From: Leptospiraceae bacterium
GTDB taxonomy: Bacteria; Spirochaetota; Leptospiria; Leptospirales; Leptospiraceae
DNA length: 64,000 nucleotides
NCBI GenBank assembly: GCA_024233835.1
Contig: JACKPC010000002.1
Span: forward strand, 16,001-80,000
Direction: 5' to 3'
The position numbers were made by a program, and so were the translations under genes. Of the stretch, positions 49,790-58,910 are shown piece by piece (within the stretch, counting starts at the first letter, position 1; each line of letters begins with the position of its first letter). The notes under the pieces were generated by a model. It saw nothing but the letters and a program-made list of their open reading frames with translations. It was not told where the DNA came from and searched no databases.

Positions 49790-52700
49790 TCATAAGATGA
49801 TTCCTAAAACTGTAATATCATCCCTTTGGGCTTCCCTGATTTCTTTACCCTCTTCATCCACAGCAATCGTGTATTTATTTAAGAACTGTTCCAGTTTGTC
49901 CCTCTGCGCGATTCCATCAAGAGAGGAATACTCCTCAAAAAGACTTACTAGTAATCGACTTCCTACTTTTTTTCGATTACAATCAGGTTGATCACCAAAT
50001 CCATCTGTAGTTAAATATAAAACCAGTCTTTCATTATCCGGGATTTTTATTTCATAGTTGGAAAAGGTTTTTGCATCACCTTTTTGCTTTCCACCAATTG
50101 AGTCTCTGTCTCCCTTAATGGTTTCAATTTCAGAATCTCCTTTTTTCACATATAAAGGCCGCTTGGCTCCAGAAAATACTATTGTTTTTTCTATGTCACT
50201 TATTCGAACCAGGCACATATCCATTCCATCCCTGGTAGCATCATCCCTATCCTGTTTTAATGCGAGACGTACATTTTCATTTAAACTTTCAAGGATTTGA
50301 GCCGGATCATAGATCTTTTTTTCATTTACAATCTGGTTTAAGAATGCAGTCCCTATCATAGACATGAATGCACCGGGAACTCCGTGTCCTGTACAATCAA
50401 CAGCAGCAAAAAATTTATAATTATCGTGTTGAGTAAACCAGAAAAAATCCCCAGAAACAATATCCTTCGGTTTAAATAAAACAAAAAAATCTCTTATTAC
50501 GTTTTTAATGGCTGTTTTGGATGGTAGAATCGCACTCTGAATTGTTTTTGCGTAATTTATACTATCTGTTATATGTCTATTTTTTTCTTCTAACTCTTCA
50601 TTTGCCAGAGCTAATTGTTCTGTTCTCTCCTGAACTTTTTGTTCAAGGTTTTCATATAGGTTTGCATTATCGATAGAAATAGCCGCCTGAGAACCCAGTA
50701 TGTCTACAACTTTCATCCTGTCCGGAGTAAAAGCCCCTTCAGACAAATTGTTTTCCAGATAAAAAATTCCTTTCAGTTCTCCCTGTTTTATTATGGGATA
50801 ACAAAGTATGGATTTACATTTGTTGCTAATAATATATTCATCTTTGCTAAATTTTTCATCGTCCTCAACATTAGAAATCAATATTGATTCTTTTGTCCTT
50901 TCTACAAAATATATTATGGATTTTGGAATATGTTGATAATCTGATAGTTGGATCGAATTAAAACTTTTCAGATTACCTTTATTTGCAGTATCATATTCTC
51001 CTTCCACACTCAGAGCTTTTCCTTTCTTTAATACTAACAAGCCCCTTTGTGCTCCGGCATTTTCTGTGACATACTCCATTATTTTTCTTATTAAATTCTC
51101 TAATTTAACTTCTCCTAAAATAGCACTGGAACTTTTGATTACAGTTTGTAAATCTAAGGTTTGACCGGTTTGTAAAGTCGTCATTGATGATGCAGTTCCC
51201 ATAGTAGTTCCGGTTTTCTTTTCAATCATGGAACTATATATAGGAAATTCAGCGACAAGTTTTTTAAGTTTCCTATGCGCTCCCCATTCATCATATTTCT
51301 TTAATGCTTCAAGTACATAATAATTTCCTAACTGCCTGCGATTATTACTTATTAAAAGCTCTGATGCCTCTTCGTATGCCATGGCCTCAAGGTGTATATA
51401 TTTATTAATATTAGCTTCACGAATGGCCTCATCAAAGGCTGCATGAGATTCGTATAGCTTTCCTTTTTCTCTTTTTATACAAGCATCTAAAATTAAACGC
51501 TTATGCTCAAAGTTTTCTTTACAATTTTCAGCCCAGATTTTCAATTTATTTAAGGTTCCATTAATAATGTTCCAGGTTTCTTTTTTTTCTTTCCCTTTTA
51601 AAATTTTAATCTTCCTTAAAAGAATCAGAGCTTTAAAAAAGGCATGGGTCGAAATAATAGAAGTTAGAGCAGGCATATAACCCAGATAAGCTTCAGCAGC
51701 TAAAATTGATTTCTCAGCTTGTTCATACATACCCAAAATATAAAAAACTTCCGCTTTTAAAGTCTCAATTAAACAGATACTCCAGAAATCATTCGATTTT
51801 AATCGACTTTCATTATATTCTGAATTTGTTATATTATGAAACTTTACATTTTCAATTTCATTTTCAGAATCGATAAGACATTGTGCAGCAAGCCCCGTTG
51901 CCATTAAAGAATTAGTAGATAGGTCTTCTTTGTTTTTCTCTGTAAATTGAAGATAATCTAAAATTTTAGACTGTATATCTTTTAATTTTTTACCCTGATA
52001 AAAATGATTCAATGGAATATTTAATAGTATATACGAAGCATAAATAAAGTTACCGGAGTTTAACCCAGCTTCATATCCATCCAAATTGATTCGATTTGCG
52101 CCATCCATATGCTTAACCCAGGGATAAACAAAATTTGCATAAACCTGGCAGGAACTTGTCTTTTGAAAGAAAGAATGCATATCCCATTTCTTACTTAAAC
52201 GAAAACCCAGGCTTCCGAATTTATATGCCTGTAAATATTTTTCTGATGCAGCTAAGGTTAAACTATATTCTACGTATCCAAGAGATGAAAAAGGATGATT
52301 ACCGGCCTCATGGGATAACTCAATTCTCTTCATAGCAATAAGGGTATATAAATCACTTTTTCCCGCAAGATAAGAAGCCGGAGATATATTATTTAAAATT
52401 TTTATTGCTACAATTTTTTCTGCATCTTTCATATCAGGGATATTATATAGTATTTCAAAATCTTCTTCTGTGTTATACTTTTCAAACTTTTCTCGTAAGA
52501 TATTTATTTGTTTATTTATATTATCAAGTTCGATCTTTAGCCCGATATAATGCAAGGCTTGAATACCCGCTTCTATAGCTTCATGATACTTAAAGGTTAC
52601 AAGATATTGTGGTATCATTAAAGAATAAATATCTGCTTTATCTAATGGTTTTTGTATTTTTTGAATTACTGTTTTTATGATTTTTTCAGAAACTTCAAAA

Positions 52701-55144
52701 TGACCATTCAAGTATTCTAACTCAGCCAAAAGCTTATGTAATTCAAGAGTTCTTTCATAATCCGTTTCCCAATAGGAATCATTAAAAAACTCCATAGCAT
52801 AATGAAGATAATTTAATGCTGAATGATATGCAGTCGCATCTTTAGCTTTACTTGCAGCTTTGATACTAAAGAAAATAAACTGTTCTTTTTCTTTTTCTTC
52901 AACTATAAACTCTCGACCTTCTATATAATGATTGAGTATGTCAAAAACTTTTTCGATACGAGTTTTTTCATCCAAATTATGAGTCAAAAAGCGGCCTATT
53001 TCAAGCTGCAATTTGGCTCTCTTTTGTTTATCGAGAGTCTCATAGCTGGCTTGCTGTACTCTATCATGTTGAAACTTATAAAAACTTCTGGCACAGGCCT
53101 CATTGATTTTTTCCTGCTTTCCTTTAAGACGCTCTAATAATTCTAATAATCTATAACTATCCTTAAAAGATAAAATAAATTCTTCTTTTATCAATTCAAT
53201 TAAATAAGTAACCAATTCTTTATATTCATACTTTGATATAGAACGAAGTGTATAAAGATCAAACTCATCACCTATGCAGGAGGCATATTGTAATATCTTT
53301 TGAATATTCGGATCAAGTTCTTTTATTCGATTTAATAATAGTTCTACAACATTGTCAGATATTTTAATATCTTTTAATTTAGCTGTATCCCATTTCCAAA
53401 AAGACGATTCATAATCAAATTCAAGTATCCTTTCCCTTGCCAATCGCTTTAGAAGTTCCACAACAAAATATGGATTTCCACCCGTTTTATTTATAACTAC
53501 ATCAGTTATGGTCTGAAGTGAACTATCATCTCTATTTAAAGAGTCTTTTAGCAAACTTCTTATACTAACTTCATCTAAAGGTTGAAGCATAATCTCACCC
53601 GGTGTAAAACCACTTGATTTTATTTCATCTATCAACATGGAAAATGGATGATTGGGATCGACTTCATTGTTTCTATATGCTAATATTATAAAAACGTATT
53701 TTACTCCATCACCTTCAAGCAATTTCTTTATAAGGTTTAGTGAAGCTCCGTCTGCCCATTGAAGATCATCCAAGAAAATTGCCAGGGGATGATCCTTATT
53801 TGCAAAAACTTTTATAAAATTTAAGAGAACCATGTTAAATCGGTTTGCATTCTCTTGAGGACCTAATTCCGCTACTTCTGGTTGCTCTCCAATTACATAA
53901 GTAAGTTCAGGAATCACATCTGTGATAACTCGCCCATTATTTCCGACTGCCTTTAAAATTTCTCTTTTCCATATAGTAATTTGTTCAGGAGTCTCGGTTA
54001 GTATTAACCGTATTAATCTATTAAAAGATTGAATAATAGCACTAAATGGTAAATTCTTATTATACTGCTCAAACTTTCCTGAAGAAAAGTATCCTTTAGC
54101 ACGAGTAATTGGCTTATTAACTTCATTCACCAGGGCTGACTTCCCAATACCGGAGTATCCTCCTATTAGCATAAGCTCAGTATATTTCCCTAATTTAGCA
54201 TTTTCAAATCTTTCTATAAGTTCTTCCACTTCTTTCACTCTACCATATAATTTCTGTGGAATTTTAAACTCATCTGTTATATCTTTCTTGCCTAAATCAA
54301 ATTTTTTTATTTCTTTATTCTTACTATATTCCTCTTTACATATTTCTAAATCATACTTGAGTCCGCGGGCTGTTTGATAACGCTTCTCGGCTGTTTTTTC
54401 CATTAACTTCATTATAATATCTGAAATTGCTTCCGGTATTTTTGAATTTTGTTTACTGGGAGGTACCGGAATTGTAGCCAGGTGAAAATGTATCATCTCT
54501 AAAAGATCATCACTTTCATAAGGAACTTCACCGGTTAGCATTTCATAAAAAGTAACACCTAAAGAATAAAAATCAGATCTATAATCAATACTACGATTCA
54601 TTCGTCCTGTTTGTTCAGGAGATATGTAGTGTATGCTGCCTTCTAAAACATTAGGTGCAGTAAGATTAGCATCTTCCCGATTCAATCTTGTGGATATTCC
54701 AAAATCAATTATCCTTACCTCATCCCTCTCTTGATTATAAATAATATTACTGGTTTTTATATCCTTATGTATTATTTTCTTCTTATGTATTTCTTCCAGT
54801 ATGTCAGTTAAACGAATTGCCACCTCAAGAAAATGTCCAATCTCCATTGGTTTCCCATTTAAAAACTGTTTTAAGGAAACTCCCTGTATATCTTCCAAAA
54901 CCAGTGCATAACCATGTTCATGTTCGATAAAATCTTCTGCATTCAGGATTTTTTCTGAACTTATAATTTTTAATATGTTATATTCATTCTTTAAGTTGGA
55001 AATAATCGGATTATAATCGTCTTTAATCGGAGCATTTTTTATAATGACTCGAGTCTTATCTTTCTCACTCTCTCCTCTATAAATTTCCACCGAGGTTCCC
55101 AGTTCTAATTTTTCAAGAATTTTGAAATTGTTTAGTTCCAACAT
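49790..55144 (-). CDS. Giant Ser/Thr kinase-AAA ATPase-GAF-PP2C protein
   Basis: A 1784 aa multidomain regulator. Kinase domain (1-270): Lys36, HKD at 126-128, DFG at 147-149; the Gly loop is poor. AAA/STAND ATPase: P-loop GYSGIGKSA (329-337), Walker B FLDDLQWAD (about 455). A long TPR-like helical region (about 650-1340), GAF (about 1370-1510), coiled coil, and a SpoIIE-type PP2C phosphatase (about 1560-1784; SGDFFWF, VDCTGHGVPGAFMS). By position the PP2C half is the SiaA counterpart and should dephosphorylate the SiaC-like protein. The added kinase and ATPase parts resemble those of cyanobacterial-type large signal kinases. Confidence 0.92.
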   Translation of the reverse strand: MLELNNFKILEKLELGTSVEIYRGESEKDKTRVIIKNAPIKDDYNPIISNLKNEYNILKIISSEKILNAEDFIEHEHGYALVLEDIQGVSLKQFLNGKPMEIGHFLEVAIRLTDILEEIHKKKIIHKDIKTSNIIYNQERDEVRIIDFGISTRLNREDANLTAPNVLEGSIHYISPEQTGRMNRSIDYRSDFYSLGVTFYEMLTGEVPYESDDLLEMIHFHLATIPVPPSKQNSKIPEAISDIIMKLMEKTAEKRYQTARGLKYDLEICKEEYSKNKEIKKFDLGKKDITDEFKIPQKLYGRVKEVEELIERFENAKLGKYTELMLIGGYSGIGKSALVNEVNKPITRAKGYFSSGKFEQYNKNLPFSAIIQSFNRLIRLILTETPEQITIWKREILKAVGNNGRVITDVIPELTYVIGEQPEVAELGPQENANRFNMVLLNFIKVFANKDHPLAIFLDDLQWADGASLNLIKKLLEGDGVKYVFIILAYRNNEVDPNHPFSMLIDEIKSSGFTPGEIMLQPLDEVSIRSLLKDSLNRDDSSLQTITDVVINKTGGNPYFVVELLKRLARERILEFDYESSFWKWDTAKLKDIKISDNVVELLLNRIKELDPNIQKILQYASCIGDEFDLYTLRSISKYEYKELVTYLIELIKEEFILSFKDSYRLLELLERLKGKQEKINEACARSFYKFQHDRVQQASYETLDKQKRAKLQLEIGRFLTHNLDEKTRIEKVFDILNHYIEGREFIVEEKEKEQFIFFSIKAASKAKDATAYHSALNYLHYAMEFFNDSYWETDYERTLELHKLLAELEYLNGHFEVSEKIIKTVIQKIQKPLDKADIYSLMIPQYLVTFKYHEAIEAGIQALHYIGLKIELDNINKQINILREKFEKYNTEEDFEILYNIPDMKDAEKIVAIKILNNISPASYLAGKSDLYTLIAMKRIELSHEAGNHPFSSLGYVEYSLTLAASEKYLQAYKFGSLGFRLSKKWDMHSFFQKTSSCQVYANFVYPWVKHMDGANRINLDGYEAGLNSGNFIYASYILLNIPLNHFYQGKKLKDIQSKILDYLQFTEKNKEDLSTNSLMATGLAAQCLIDSENEIENVKFHNITNSEYNESRLKSNDFWSICLIETLKAEVFYILGMYEQAEKSILAAEAYLGYMPALTSIISTHAFFKALILLRKIKILKGKEKKETWNIINGTLNKLKIWAENCKENFEHKRLILDACIKREKGKLYESHAAFDEAIREANINKYIHLEAMAYEEASELLISNNRRQLGNYYVLEALKKYDEWGAHRKLKKLVAEFPIYSSMIEKKTGTTMGTASSMTTLQTGQTLDLQTVIKSSSAILGEVKLENLIRKIMEYVTENAGAQRGLLVLKKGKALSVEGEYDTANKGNLKSFNSIQLSDYQHIPKSIIYFVERTKESILISNVEDDEKFSKDEYIISNKCKSILCYPIIKQGELKGIFYLENNLSEGAFTPDRMKVVDILGSQAAISIDNANLYENLEQKVQERTEQLALANEELEEKNRHITDSINYAKTIQSAILPSKTAIKNVIRDFFVLFKPKDIVSGDFFWFTQHDNYKFFAAVDCTGHGVPGAFMSMIGTAFLNQIVNEKKIYDPAQILESLNENVRLALKQDRDDATRDGMDMCLVRISDIEKTIVFSGAKRPLYVKKGDSEIETIKGDRDSIGGKQKGDAKTFSNYEIKIPDNERLVLYLTTDGFGDQPDCNRKKVGSRLLVSLFEEYSSLDGIAQRDKLEQFLNKYTIAVDEEGKEIREAQRDDITVLGIIL

Positions 55145-55209
55145 AAATTTTGATGTTCCTTGAATATATAGTTCAATGAATTTTTCAGATATTTACAATA
55201 TCTTCTTGC

Positions 55210-55237
55210 CTTATAAAATACAATTAAAATTTTTCAA
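55210..55237 (-). promoter_or_regulatory. Candidate promoter of the Sia-like operon
   Basis: On the minus strand, TTGAAA (55237-55232) and TATAAG (55215-55210) are spaced by 16 bp, about 65 bp before the start of the giant gene and just after the end of the upstream GGDEF/EAL gene. A match to sigma70-type boxes by eye. Confidence 0.45.
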
Positions 55238-55238
55238 A

Positions 55239-57371
55239 TCAGTCTTTAATCATTTCTGCAAACTTCTTAATTTCAATCGCCGGCTGATAATAAAACCCCT
55301 GTAAAGAGTCGGCTTTAAGGTATTGTATGAAGTCAACCTGTTCTTCATTCTCAATTCCTTCTACATGCACATTCATCCCAAGACTTTTTGCCATAGTAAT
55401 TATGGAAGTGGTAATCGCAGCATCCTGATAATTTTCCATTACTTCTTTAATAAAACTTCTTCCAATATTAATGATATGTATTGGATAATTTTTTATCTGA
55501 CTGAGCGATGAATACCCGGAACCATAATCATCAATAGCAATACGGATCCCCATTCCACAAACTCTATTTAATATTAAACTAGATTCTTCCGGAATATCCA
55601 TAATCGTGTTCTCTTTAATTTCAATTATCAGATTACTACTCTTAAACTTACTTTCCTCTAAAGCTTCAAATATAAGCTCGGGAAATCCTTCCTGATAAAA
55701 TTGTTTTCTACTAATATTTATAGCCAATATTAAATCTTCTTTGCCACATTCATCGATCAGTGCTTGGAATTCTTTCATGACTTGAAAAATTAAATCGTTC
55801 CCTATTGTTAAAAGTATACCTGCATTTTCAGCAACATCGATAAATTCAGAAGGGTAAATAATCAAATTATCATTCTTCTTCCAGCGCAAAAGCGCTTCTG
55901 CACCGATAATAGTAACCTTATCAAAGGCACTTATTCTCGGCTGGTAATAGATAACAAATTCTTTGTTTTGGTAAGCTCGATAAATTTCAGTTTCATACTT
56001 TAATAATGTTGCATTTATATTTTCCATAGTATTTGTATAAATCTTATAAGTATTCCTACCGGAAGCTTTAGCATTATACATAGCAATATCAGCATTTTTT
56101 ATAATTTCATCCAGATTTTTTAAATCCGCATTATCAAAGTAATTAATCCCTATACTTGTTCCGATAAAAAGTTCATGTTCATTTAATAAAAAAGGCTTTC
56201 GAAATACTTCAATTATCTTATTAGCATAATCAAGCTCTATGTGTTCCTTTTTAAGTTCAAAAAGAACAATTATAAACTCATCTCCTCCTAAACGAAATAC
56301 TTTTGTTCCAGGAAAATTACTAAAAATTGCCAATAAACGTTTTGCTACAGACTGAATTAATAAATCACCCGTTATATGTCCTAAAGAATCATTGATTGTT
56401 TTAAAGCGATCCAGATCAATTAGCATCATAACATTTTTCGAATGCAAATTTTTATATTCTTTATACCTCTGACTCATAAAGAAGTATAAATTTCTTCTGT
56501 TTGCTAAGCCTGTTAAAGAATCATGATTGGCTATATATTCAATTTCTTTTTCAGCTTTCTTCCTATAGGTAATTTCAGTACCATACATCAGGAGTTTAAT
56601 AACATCATTACTTTCATTGAGAATCGGACTAATTTTACGAATAAAATATTGTGATTCATTTTTACCGGGGAACAATATTTCTTCTTCAAACTCTAAGTTC
56701 TCTTTATTTAAAAGTGCTTCTTTTAAATATACCTCTCTTTGTAATGCTATACTTGTATCAATTTCAATTTTTTTACAATATTCTAAATTAGATTTACCTA
56801 TTAATTCTTGTCTTAAAAATTTATCACGAATCTCTCCAGGGTTTATGTAATCATATTCAAACTGTTTATTAAAAACTACAATTCCACTTGTTATATTTTC
56901 TAGTAATTCCTGATAAAATTTCTTTTCTTTCAGTAACCTTTCCTCACAGGAATACAAATTTTCTTTTTCTGTAAAATCAGGTATAATACTCTTTCGTTCG
57001 GAAGAATAGGTAGTTTCTTTTTTATCAATATCAATTTTATCTTCATTATAGAAATTGATAGTACATAAACCACTTGAAGGAAAGAAAGAAATATAGGATA
57101 GAAGCCGTACTTCAGATTTATTCTTTAAAATATGACGGGTATAAAAATCTGTATTTTCTCTTTTTTGAATATAATCTTTAAATTGAAAAAATGTAGAATC
57201 AGAAAAAATATACTTTAATTGTCCATCTAAAAGTTCTTCAATTATATAGCCGGAAAATTCTTGATAAATTAGATCAATTTCTTTTAAATGGCCTTCAATG
57301 CTTAAAAGCCAGGATCCTCTATACAGGGTATTATTTTGAATGCTTTTGATAATACTCGAGTTCATTTGCAA
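55239..57371 (-). CDS. PAS-GGDEF-EAL protein
   Basis: One or two PAS-like sensor segments (about 1-270), an intact GGDEF domain (RLGGDEFIIV) and an EAL domain. EAL (AEALLRW), INISRKQ, DDYGSGYSS and VEGIE are present, but the KID segment reads INIGRSF, so the conserved Lys and Asp are lost. This predicts an active diguanylate cyclase with a weak or dead phosphodiesterase domain. It lies 18 bp after ruvA and 94 bp before the Sia-like operon on the same strand. Confidence 0.88.
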   Translation of the reverse strand: MQMNSSIIKSIQNNTLYRGSWLLSIEGHLKEIDLIYQEFSGYIIEELLDGQLKYIFSDSTFFQFKDYIQKRENTDFYTRHILKNKSEVRLLSYISFFPSSGLCTINFYNEDKIDIDKKETTYSSERKSIIPDFTEKENLYSCEERLLKEKKFYQELLENITSGIVVFNKQFEYDYINPGEIRDKFLRQELIGKSNLEYCKKIEIDTSIALQREVYLKEALLNKENLEFEEEILFPGKNESQYFIRKISPILNESNDVIKLLMYGTEITYRKKAEKEIEYIANHDSLTGLANRRNLYFFMSQRYKEYKNLHSKNVMMLIDLDRFKTINDSLGHITGDLLIQSVAKRLLAIFSNFPGTKVFRLGGDEFIIVLFELKKEHIELDYANKIIEVFRKPFLLNEHELFIGTSIGINYFDNADLKNLDEIIKNADIAMYNAKASGRNTYKIYTNTMENINATLLKYETEIYRAYQNKEFVIYYQPRISAFDKVTIIGAEALLRWKKNDNLIIYPSEFIDVAENAGILLTIGNDLIFQVMKEFQALIDECGKEDLILAINISRKQFYQEGFPELIFEALEESKFKSSNLIIEIKENTIMDIPEESSLILNRVCGMGIRIAIDDYGSGYSSLSQIKNYPIHIINIGRSFIKEVMENYQDAAITTSIITMAKSLGMNVHVEGIENEEQVDFIQYLKADSLQGFYYQPAIEIKKFAEMIKD

Positions 57372-57389
57372 TATTTAAAATCTCTATCC

Positions 57390-57977
57390 TCAAGTAACTT
57401 TCAAAACTTCTTTAATTATTTCTGCCGGATCATCTATCGCTTTATTTTTTAAAATTTTATTTATTTCACTCCTGGCTGTTTTTTCGTCGAAACCTAATTT
57501 CATTAGAGCAAGTACTGTAAGCTCATGACCGGGTTCTTCATCCGGATTTTCATTTTCATAAGAAAAGAAATCCTGAAACTTTTTTATGTTCTGCTTTAAT
57601 TCAAACATTATTTTTTCAGAGGTTTTCCCTTTAATCTTAGGAATCTTTTCAAGTAAAGCCCTATTTTCCTCTTTAATCACCCTGAGTAAATCATCTATTC
57701 CAAGATAGGACATGACTCTTAATGCAGTAGTTTCCCCTATTCCATTTAAGGATTTCATGAATTGAAAAAGTGCTCGTTCTCTATCCTCAACGAACCCGTA
57801 TAGTTTTTGCCCTCTCTCCGTAATAGAATGAAAAATGTGTAAAGAAACTTTTTTTTCATCTTTCAATTTTTCATATGTTCGGTAGGGAATATAAACTTCA
57901 TATACAACTCCATTTACATTTACTAATATACTACCAACATCGATACTCTCTACCAGGCCATGGAGTTTACGAATCAA
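57390..57977 (-). CDS. ruvA: Holliday junction branch migration protein RuvA
   Basis: Binds four-way junctions and loads the RuvB helicase. The 195 aa length is normal. N-terminal OB fold (MIRKLHGLVESIDVGSILVNVNGVVYEVYIP), two helix-hairpin-helix motifs (LNGIGETTALRVM and IPKIKGKTSEKIM) and a C-terminal RuvB-binding domain (ALMKLGFDEKTARSEI) are all present. ruvB and ruvC are not in the window. It overlaps the upstream dehydrogenase by 4 bp (ATGA). Confidence 0.95.
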   Translation of the reverse strand: MIRKLHGLVESIDVGSILVNVNGVVYEVYIPYRTYEKLKDEKKVSLHIFHSITERGQKLYGFVEDRERALFQFMKSLNGIGETTALRVMSYLGIDDLLRVIKEENRALLEKIPKIKGKTSEKIMFELKQNIKKFQDFFSYENENPDEEPGHELTVLALMKLGFDEKTARSEINKILKNKAIDDPAEIIKEVLKVT

Positions 57978-58867
57978 AATGTTTCCCCTTCCCCATTAAA
58001 AAATCGATTTACCCGATAGGTACTACAAAAATCCTCAGAGGGACATAAATTCATTCCTGTATCATATACATTTTTCAAAGAACGGGCTTGTGATAAATGA
58101 ATGTTTAACTTAGAAGCTAAATTTAAAGCGTGGTTCAAATCCTTATTCATATTTTCTAAAGAAAAATGTGGAGAGTAATCTCCTTTAAAAATATGATTTA
58201 ATTTGAATTCTGCCATTCCGGAAGCTGCCGCCGAATTCATTATTACCTCATAAAAAATTTGCTTATCTATCCCGTTTTTCTCAGCTAAAATTAAACCTTC
58301 AATATAAGCCTGCAACATTTCCGCCTGAAGCAAATTAAGAGCTATCTTCGTTTTTTGACCGGAGCCTGTTTCTCCACAATAAACAACTTTTTTGGCAATA
58401 GCTTCAAAAATACTTCGATATGGCTCAATTGAGCTTTCTGAAGCACCCAACATCAATAATAATTTACCATCCCTGGCTGCATTTTTACTACCCGTCATAG
58501 GACTATCAATAAAAAGCTTATCTAATTTCTGAGCAGCAAGATTCATTTCCCGGGTTAATTCCGGGGATGTAGTTCCAAAATCGATAATGCAGGAACCAGT
58601 TTTTTCCAGGATACCTTCCAGAAAAAAAGCTTTTCTCACAACATCATCTGTCGTAAGGCAAATAAGAGTAACATCAGCATCGGTACAGGCTTCTGCTATA
58701 GTATTACAGATTACAGTATTGGCATCGGCCAGGTCTGTAATTTTTCCAGAATTGCGAGTATAAAGGCGCAATTCATATCCTAAATTTTTGAGGTTTAAAG
58801 ATATTCCGTACCCCATAATACCAACACCTATCAGAGCCAAACGCAGTTTACTCATAAGCAGAATCAT
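57974..58867 (-). CDS. Beta-hydroxyacid dehydrogenase family oxidoreductase
   Basis: Matches the 3-hydroxyisobutyrate dehydrogenase/6-phosphogluconate-like family: Rossmann motif LALIGVGIMGYGIS (about 8-20), DADVTLICLTTDDVV, FIDSPMTGS (substrate loop), CGETGSGQKTKIALNLL with the catalytic Lys and a helical C-terminal domain. It should oxidise or reduce a short beta-hydroxy acid or a succinate semialdehyde-type substrate; which one cannot be told. An ATG at 58855 (MSKLRLAL) may be the true start. Coupled to ruvA by a 4 bp overlap; 43 bp after ptsI. Confidence 0.87.
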   Translation of the reverse strand: MILLMSKLRLALIGVGIMGYGISLNLKNLGYELRLYTRNSGKITDLADANTVICNTIAEACTDADVTLICLTTDDVVRKAFFLEGILEKTGSCIIDFGTTSPELTREMNLAAQKLDKLFIDSPMTGSKNAARDGKLLLMLGASESSIEPYRSIFEAIAKKVVYCGETGSGQKTKIALNLLQAEMLQAYIEGLILAEKNGIDKQIFYEVIMNSAAASGMAEFKLNHIFKGDYSPHFSLENMNKDLNHALNLASKLNIHLSQARSLKNVYDTGMNLCPSEDFCSTYRVNRFFNGEGETF

Positions 58868-58910
58868 GGAAGGCAGGCGAAATAATTACAAGGAGAAAAT
58901 TATTTACATC

